NCBI GenBank assembly: GCA_964386795.1 | Contig: CAYLUE010000021.1 | Coordinates: 1 to 25,273, forward strand | Direction: 5' to 3' | Source of the DNA: TMED108 sp964386795 | GTDB lineage: Bacteria > Fidelibacterota > Marinisomatia > Marinisomatales > TCS55 | DNA: 25,273 nucleotides | The notes under the pieces: model-generated | Databases searched by the model: none | Told to the model about the DNA's origin: nothing | Seen by the model: the letters and a program-made list of their open reading frames with translations, nothing else | Shown here: positions 21,776 to 25,273 of the stretch, one piece after another | How positions within the stretch are numbered: the first letter of the stretch is position 1 | Layout of the letters: every line of letters begins with the position of its first letter | Program-made: the position numbers and the translations under genes

Positions 21776-24037
21776 CTAAAATAAGAATCGATACTGAATA
21801 CTAATATTTCTTCCCATTTCGGGCATGATAGATTTGATCTTAGATAAATGGTTGTAATGAACCTCATCAAATATATTATTGATTTGAAAGATAATTTTAT
21901 GAGAACCATCGCTTAGATTGATATTATAACTTCCAAATAAATCAACCAGAGTATAGCCACTGGTTGGCTCTTCAAATTCCCCTAACCTATCCTGTTGAAA
22001 TGCCTTAATAAATTGTAATGTATAGGAAATATTTTTCTTTTCACTAAAAATAAATCTGATTCTACTTTTTGATGGCGGCATATAGGGCAATGGACTATTA
22101 GAAGTAATATTCTCTCCATACACAGTTGAATAATCAGCAATAATTGCAACCGCATCTGTCCTATAGCTGATATCTAGCTCAAATCCTGATATAGCACTTT
22201 TTATACCACGCATTTGATATTTATACAGCCACCCGCTAGATCCGCTACCCCATTCTATCCAATCTGCGCCTGGAATATATCCATCACCCATTTTCAATGA
22301 TAAATGATAATTTGGACTATAATTCTTGAATGCTGTCAAAGTAGATGAGAATTTATTTTTCTTATAACTCAAAGAACTTTCTATGCCCTGCGTAGATTCT
22401 AATCCAAGCTTAGGCTGTCCAATTTCATAGGAATAGCTTCCTAGATGTGGTCCATCCGAAAACATATCTTCAATTCCAGGCGCACGTTGCGTAAGCATCA
22501 AATTGGATGACACTCTCCAATCCTCCCAATCTTTAAATATGCTTATCATAGAAGAGCCTAAATGAAACCTTTTCTCATTTATCAATGATTCTTCAAGGTT
22601 TGACATATTCAACGCTGAAGATTCAGGTCGAACAATTAGCATTTCATACCGCGCAGATCCCTGAATGATCATATCGCCGATCTGTTTTTCTCTAAATGCA
22701 TAAATTGATAGGTTTAATTCATCTGTATCGGGAGTCCAATAAAATCCTCCAGCTCCAAATTGCCTATATTGGAATAATGAACCTATCACCCTATCAGAAC
22801 CTGTGAATTTTCCTTGCATTGAAAAGAGTTGTTGTCTAATTCTTACAGAAGCAAAAGACTGATTGGTTTCAAATTCAGAATGTTGATATTTTATAAATCG
22901 CTGTTCAAAATCAAATGTTTTAATATTCGGGAAAAATTTTATATCTCTATGATGTTGAATTTTTTGAGTCAATTTTTTCATTTCTATATCTACCCCTTCA
23001 ATATGACCCTCTGGGCTCCCTGGAATTCCGTAATCCATAGTTAATAATTCTAAGGATGCGCTCGTCCGGCCATTGTCCTGGTAATTTGAAAAACCAGCAA
23101 ACAATTCATTATTCTGAGATGTTGTGTTCTGCAGTATTCCTTTTGGTGTTATCTGATTTCCAGAATTACGAGATAATCCTGATATTCTTAACTGATTATC
23201 TTTGAATGGATAGTAATAAACTGCATTAATGAATGCACTATTATTCCCACTTTCAGCGCCTGTTATACCATGAAGATGTGAATGGTCAAACTGAACTTCA
23301 GGCATAGAATTTTTTTTGATGTCAACAACACCAGCAATAGTATTTGAACCATACAGAAGGGTTTTTGCTCCTCGAATGATTTCAATATTCTGCGCTGTTG
23401 ACATATCCATACTGACTGCATGATCAGTAGAAGATTGAGAGACGTCTCCTAGCTCCATTCCGCTATCTGTTAATAAGAACCTATCTCCTGAATACCCGCG
23501 CAACACAGGCCTTGCGGTAGCTTGCCCCATTGAACTTACCGCAACCCCCATTTCATCTGATAAGGTTGCAGCTAATGTCCCTTTCATCTTTTCCTGCATC
23601 TCAGTTCCAGATAATGAAAGACTAGATAAAGATTGTGAATTGCCTAAATCAGGATGGGCCCCTACGTATATTTCATCAAAGTGCAAAATTTTTGTTGTAA
23701 GATAAATTTTACCTATGCTGATTTGATTCTCATTGGATTTAACAGAAAAGGTTGTGTCTTGATAGCCAATGATCTTGAAAGATAAGTCGAAGGGGGTATT
23801 GGGAATATTTTCTAAAGTAAAAGATCCGTCAAAATCTGATGAGGTTCCAATGCTTTTTCCAACAATATAAATGTTAACATTTTGAAGGGCCAGATTGGTT
23901 TGACTGCTGTATACCAAACCAGAAATATTTCGGCTTTGAGCGCATAAAACACTCAAAACCGAAATAATTAGGATTAAGAACTTAATTAACAGTAACTGGT
24001 ACGTTATTTGTTGAAGTGTAATCCGCATGGCCATCAT
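21776..24037 (-). CDS. TonB-dependent receptor, probably metal (zinc) type, ZnuD-like (753 aa)
   Basis: Outer-membrane transporter. It has a signal segment (hydrophobic to about residue 32, CAQS), a carboxypeptidase-regulatory-like domain (about 37-115, VYSSQTNLALQNVNIYI), a plug with RPVLRGYSGDRFLLTDSG and IIRGAKTLLYGSNTIAGVVDI, then a barrel ending in Phe. The motif APGIEDMFSDGPHLGSYSYE is the form I associate with ZnuD-like receptors, and HSHLHG follows the plug. The upstream genes encode His-rich proteins, which supports zinc or another transition metal. The start is uncertain: three near ATGs (24037, 24034, 24028) all overlap the upstream gene by 47-56 bp and none has a Shine-Dalgarno. 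Confidence 0.85.
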   Translation of the reverse strand: MMAMRITLQQITYQLLLIKFLILIISVLSVLCAQSRNISGLVYSSQTNLALQNVNIYIVGKSIGTSSDFDGSFTLENIPNTPFDLSFKIIGYQDTTFSVKSNENQISIGKIYLTTKILHFDEIYVGAHPDLGNSQSLSSLSLSGTEMQEKMKGTLAATLSDEMGVAVSSMGQATARPVLRGYSGDRFLLTDSGMELGDVSQSSTDHAVSMDMSTAQNIEIIRGAKTLLYGSNTIAGVVDIKKNSMPEVQFDHSHLHGITGAESGNNSAFINAVYYYPFKDNQLRISGLSRNSGNQITPKGILQNTTSQNNELFAGFSNYQDNGRTSASLELLTMDYGIPGSPEGHIEGVDIEMKKLTQKIQHHRDIKFFPNIKTFDFEQRFIKYQHSEFETNQSFASVRIRQQLFSMQGKFTGSDRVIGSLFQYRQFGAGGFYWTPDTDELNLSIYAFREKQIGDMIIQGSARYEMLIVRPESSALNMSNLEESLINEKRFHLGSSMISIFKDWEDWRVSSNLMLTQRAPGIEDMFSDGPHLGSYSYEIGQPKLGLESTQGIESSLSYKKNKFSSTLTAFKNYSPNYHLSLKMGDGYIPGADWIEWGSGSSGWLYKYQMRGIKSAISGFELDISYRTDAVAIIADYSTVYGENITSNSPLPYMPPSKSRIRFIFSEKKNISYTLQFIKAFQQDRLGEFEEPTSGYTLVDLFGSYNINLSDGSHKIIFQINNIFDEVHYNHLSKIKSIMPEMGRNISIQYRFLF

Positions 24038-24500
24038 GCATCAATTCTAACTTGAAGCTAGTTGAGCCTTTTGAAACTCCTACAACCTGTAGCAACTTTT
24101 CTTCATGACCATCGTGCTCTTCTTCAATCATTTCTACAACAGCTACAGCTGCATTGGCGCCTGAAACTTTGATTTCAGCTTCTTCATCGCCATGATCATC
24201 GTCTCCATGGTCATCATCATGATCCTCTTCGTGCTCAATTTCTTTTCCATTATCATCTAGGAAATGGACCATAAAGTGTAAGGTGTCATTAACTGAAAGT
24301 GAAACAGATCCTGTTACAGATCCTTTAAACTCTCTGTAAGCTTCAACGCCATCTTCGGTTTCAAGTATAAACCCTTCAGCATCCACATGTTCTTCCGCGT
24401 CATCATCGCTGTCTTCGCATGCGATTACAAAAAAGGCTGAGAATACACTTAACATTAAAATAAAAAAGTTGCGCATAATACTTTCATAGAAAAATTTCAT
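23982..24500 (-). CDS. His/Asp-rich lipoprotein, probable metal binder (172 aa)
   Basis: N-terminal signal ending VIAC (Cys28) predicts a lipoprotein. The mature part has an acidic start (EDSDDDAEEHVD) and a strongly His/Asp/Glu-rich stretch at about 90-107 (HEEDHDDDHGDDDHGDEE), with more His pairs near 129-132 and 155-158. Such tracts bind Zn2+, Cu2+ or Ni2+. No known domain is recognised; the remaining sequence is beta-like. AAGGAT sits about eight bases before the first ATG; a later ATG (24476, codon 9) would give a cleaner signal peptide. It overlaps the TonB-receptor start, so it is translated with it, and it is the likely surface or periplasmic metal-collecting partner. Confidence 0.75.
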   Translation of the reverse strand: MKFFYESIMRNFFILMLSVFSAFFVIACEDSDDDAEEHVDAEGFILETEDGVEAYREFKGSVTGSVSLSVNDTLHFMVHFLDDNGKEIEHEEDHDDDHGDDDHGDEEAEIKVSGANAAVAVVEMIEEEHDGHEEKLLQVVGVSKGSTSFKLELMHDGHADYTSTNNVPVTVN

Positions 24501-24556
24501 TATAAATATCCTTATTATAAATTTTTTATTAAATAATCTTGTTTTTTAGACAGCTA

Positions 24557-24922
24557 TCAACTGCTGATATATTTAGTTATAAGGATATAATAGGGGGGGG
24601 CACGCGCAGATAAGGTTTCAAAAAAGGGGTTGGAATAAATGAATGATTTTATATTCCATTTCTGAATAAATGAATATTCATTTTGGGTAAGAAAATTATG
24701 AGTTGATAGGCTACTACTATCAATGACCCGTTTAGCAATAAACCAATCGCAAGACTCGCCTGCTTTATGATGATCTAAATCTTCACAGTCATCCGAACAA
24801 ATACTTTGATCCAATGGAAGCAGCTCATGGCCGTGACCCATATGTAATGTTGACAGTTGGGTAAATATTCCCAGCCATAAGGTTAAAAATAGTGAAATAG
24901 ACTGATTTGCTTTAATCAGCAT
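24557..24922 (-). CDS. Small exported His/Cys protein (121 aa)
   Basis: Function unknown. A hydrophobic N-terminal segment (about 8-26) is followed by metal-binding-type residues: HMGHGH (27-32), Cys42, Cys46, His51, His52 and Cys58. The end contains SARAPP, a tail form I have seen in small cysteine/histidine-containing proteins (DUF2946-like) near metal uptake or resistance genes; this likeness is weak. A run of eight C in the coding strand (24593-24600) encodes APP; a one-base slip would give a much shorter tail. It lies 56 bp upstream of the His-rich lipoprotein and 3 bp after the Arg-rich microprotein, so these are probably one operon. Confidence 0.6.
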   Translation of the reverse strand: MLIKANQSISLFLTLWLGIFTQLSTLHMGHGHELLPLDQSICSDDCEDLDHHKAGESCDWFIAKRVIDSSSLSTHNFLTQNEYSFIQKWNIKSFIYSNPFFETLSARAPPYYILITKYISS

Positions 24923-24925
24923 TAA

Positions 24926-25081
24926 TCAGTTCTTACGTCTATCGCTACCAGATCTACGATCCGAATCATCTCTACGATCGGCTCCTGCGCGTCGATCAAT
25001 ATCTACAGGAATATTTTCTATTCTGCGATCATTTTCAACTCGGCGCTCTTCATAACGCCTTTCTTCTCCACGGTTACTCAT
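24926..25081 (-). CDS. Arg-rich hexad-repeat microprotein (51 aa)
   Basis: A 51-codon frame starting MSNRGEERRYEERR. It is built from (Asp/Glu)-Arg-Arg units: ERR at 7 and 12, DRR at 18, then DRR at 29, 35, 41 and 47 exactly every six residues. No hydrophobic segment or signal is present, so it is cytoplasmic, highly charged and probably unstructured. GAGGAAAG lies a few bases before the ATG. It ends 3 bp before the His/Cys protein gene. I do not recognise a family; nucleic-acid or membrane-surface binding is a guess from charge alone. Confidence 0.6.
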   Translation of the reverse strand: MSNRGEERRYEERRVENDRRIENIPVDIDRRAGADRRDDSDRRSGSDRRKN

Positions 25082-25175
25082 ACTTTCCTCAAGATTATGT
25101 GAGAATAAACTTATTGATAAAGAATAATTAAGTCAATTGCTTACTTATTAATAGAAAAAGCATCAATTTAACTGA

Positions 25176-25219
25176 ATAATATAACGGTTAAACCTCTAAA
25201 AGCTTAACCGTTATATTAT
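25176..25219 (-). terminator. Long-stem hairpin, probable terminator after tRNA-Asn
   Basis: Two perfect 16-bp arms (25176-25191 and 25204-25219, minus-strand arm ATAATATAACGGTTAA) enclose a 12-nt loop. The element begins 2 nt after the tRNA-Asn end. The arms are symmetrical and AT-flanked, so it could terminate transcription from either side; no long T run follows on the minus strand, so it is not a textbook terminator. Confidence 0.6.
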
Positions 25220-25221
25220 AG

Positions 25222-25273
25222 CTCCGGAGGAGGGACTCGAACCCCCGACCTGGTGGTTAACAGCCACTCGCTC
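25222..25273 (-). tRNA. tRNA-Asn (anticodon GUU), 5' part outside the window
   Basis: Partial tRNA cut by the right edge. The anticodon arm GTGG-CTGTTAA-CCAC shows anticodon GTT. The T arm GGGGG-TTCGAGT-CCCTC and the 3' acceptor strand CTCCGGA with discriminator G are intact. No CCA is encoded. The D-arm 5' side and the acceptor 5' strand lie beyond the window. Confidence 0.93.

Noticed and set aside
25082..25175. Possible Zur/Fur-type operator before the metal cluster (TTGAT...GTCAA-like half sites)
   Set aside because: Half sites are imperfect and widely spaced; no match to a consensus I can defend by eye.

Overview
The window is AT-rich, gene-dense DNA from a Gram-negative marine heterotroph that harvests light. 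The outer-membrane profile (two TonB-dependent receptors with carboxypeptidase-regulatory-like N-terminal domains, a DUF4249-type lipoprotein and many exported proteins) is that of the Bacteroidota or the FCB group. The mix with a BolA/CGFS-glutaredoxin pair, a proteorhodopsin and a UGA-containing peroxiredoxin makes a marine FCB lineage such as Marinimicrobia (SAR406) my best guess. No marker gene here settles the lineage. TGA serves as an ordinary stop in several genes, so the code is standard.

Left part (1-6059). An MsbA-like ABC exporter and a GNAT acetyltransferase lie on the minus strand. They diverge from a GroES-family protein followed by HemW. Exonuclease III (minus) diverges from bolA, a CGFS glutaredoxin, tRNA-Glu(UUC) and a DUF2231 membrane protein.

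Middle part (6062-14855, all minus; transcription runs right to left). crtI and crtB (coupled by a TTGA overlap) are followed by a green-type proteorhodopsin with its own AT-rich leader and a strong Shine-Dalgarno. After it come, closely packed, a VOC protein, an SRPBCC protein, an atypical SDR, an exported PrxQ/BCP peroxiredoxin, a TonB-dependent receptor and a DUF4249 lipoprotein. The peroxiredoxin has an in-frame TGA exactly at its peroxidatic cysteine, followed at the expected distance by a hairpin with a GG-starting apical loop. I read it as a selenoprotein (Sec70), not a pseudogene. The rhodopsin has glycine at the helix-E position that opens a lateral window in carotenoid-binding rhodopsins, which makes a carotenoid antenna plausible.

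Right part (14891-24922, minus). An exported M20 amidohydrolase, an NSS sodium symporter and a class I/II aminotransferase form a plausible amino-acid/peptide-conjugate uptake and catabolism set. Then come a small glutaredoxin, a 32-residue membrane microprotein, a terminator hairpin, a four-helix membrane protein, an exported MsrB and a class-3 aldehyde dehydrogenase. At the end is a probable metal-uptake cluster: a ZnuD-like TonB-dependent receptor, a His/Asp-rich lipoprotein and a small exported His/Cys protein. A 51-residue Arg-rich hexad-repeat microprotein, a 16-bp-arm hairpin and a partial tRNA-Asn(GUU) close the window.

There is no gene-free stretch over 300 bases, and I saw no insertion sequence, CRISPR array, integrase or phage gene.
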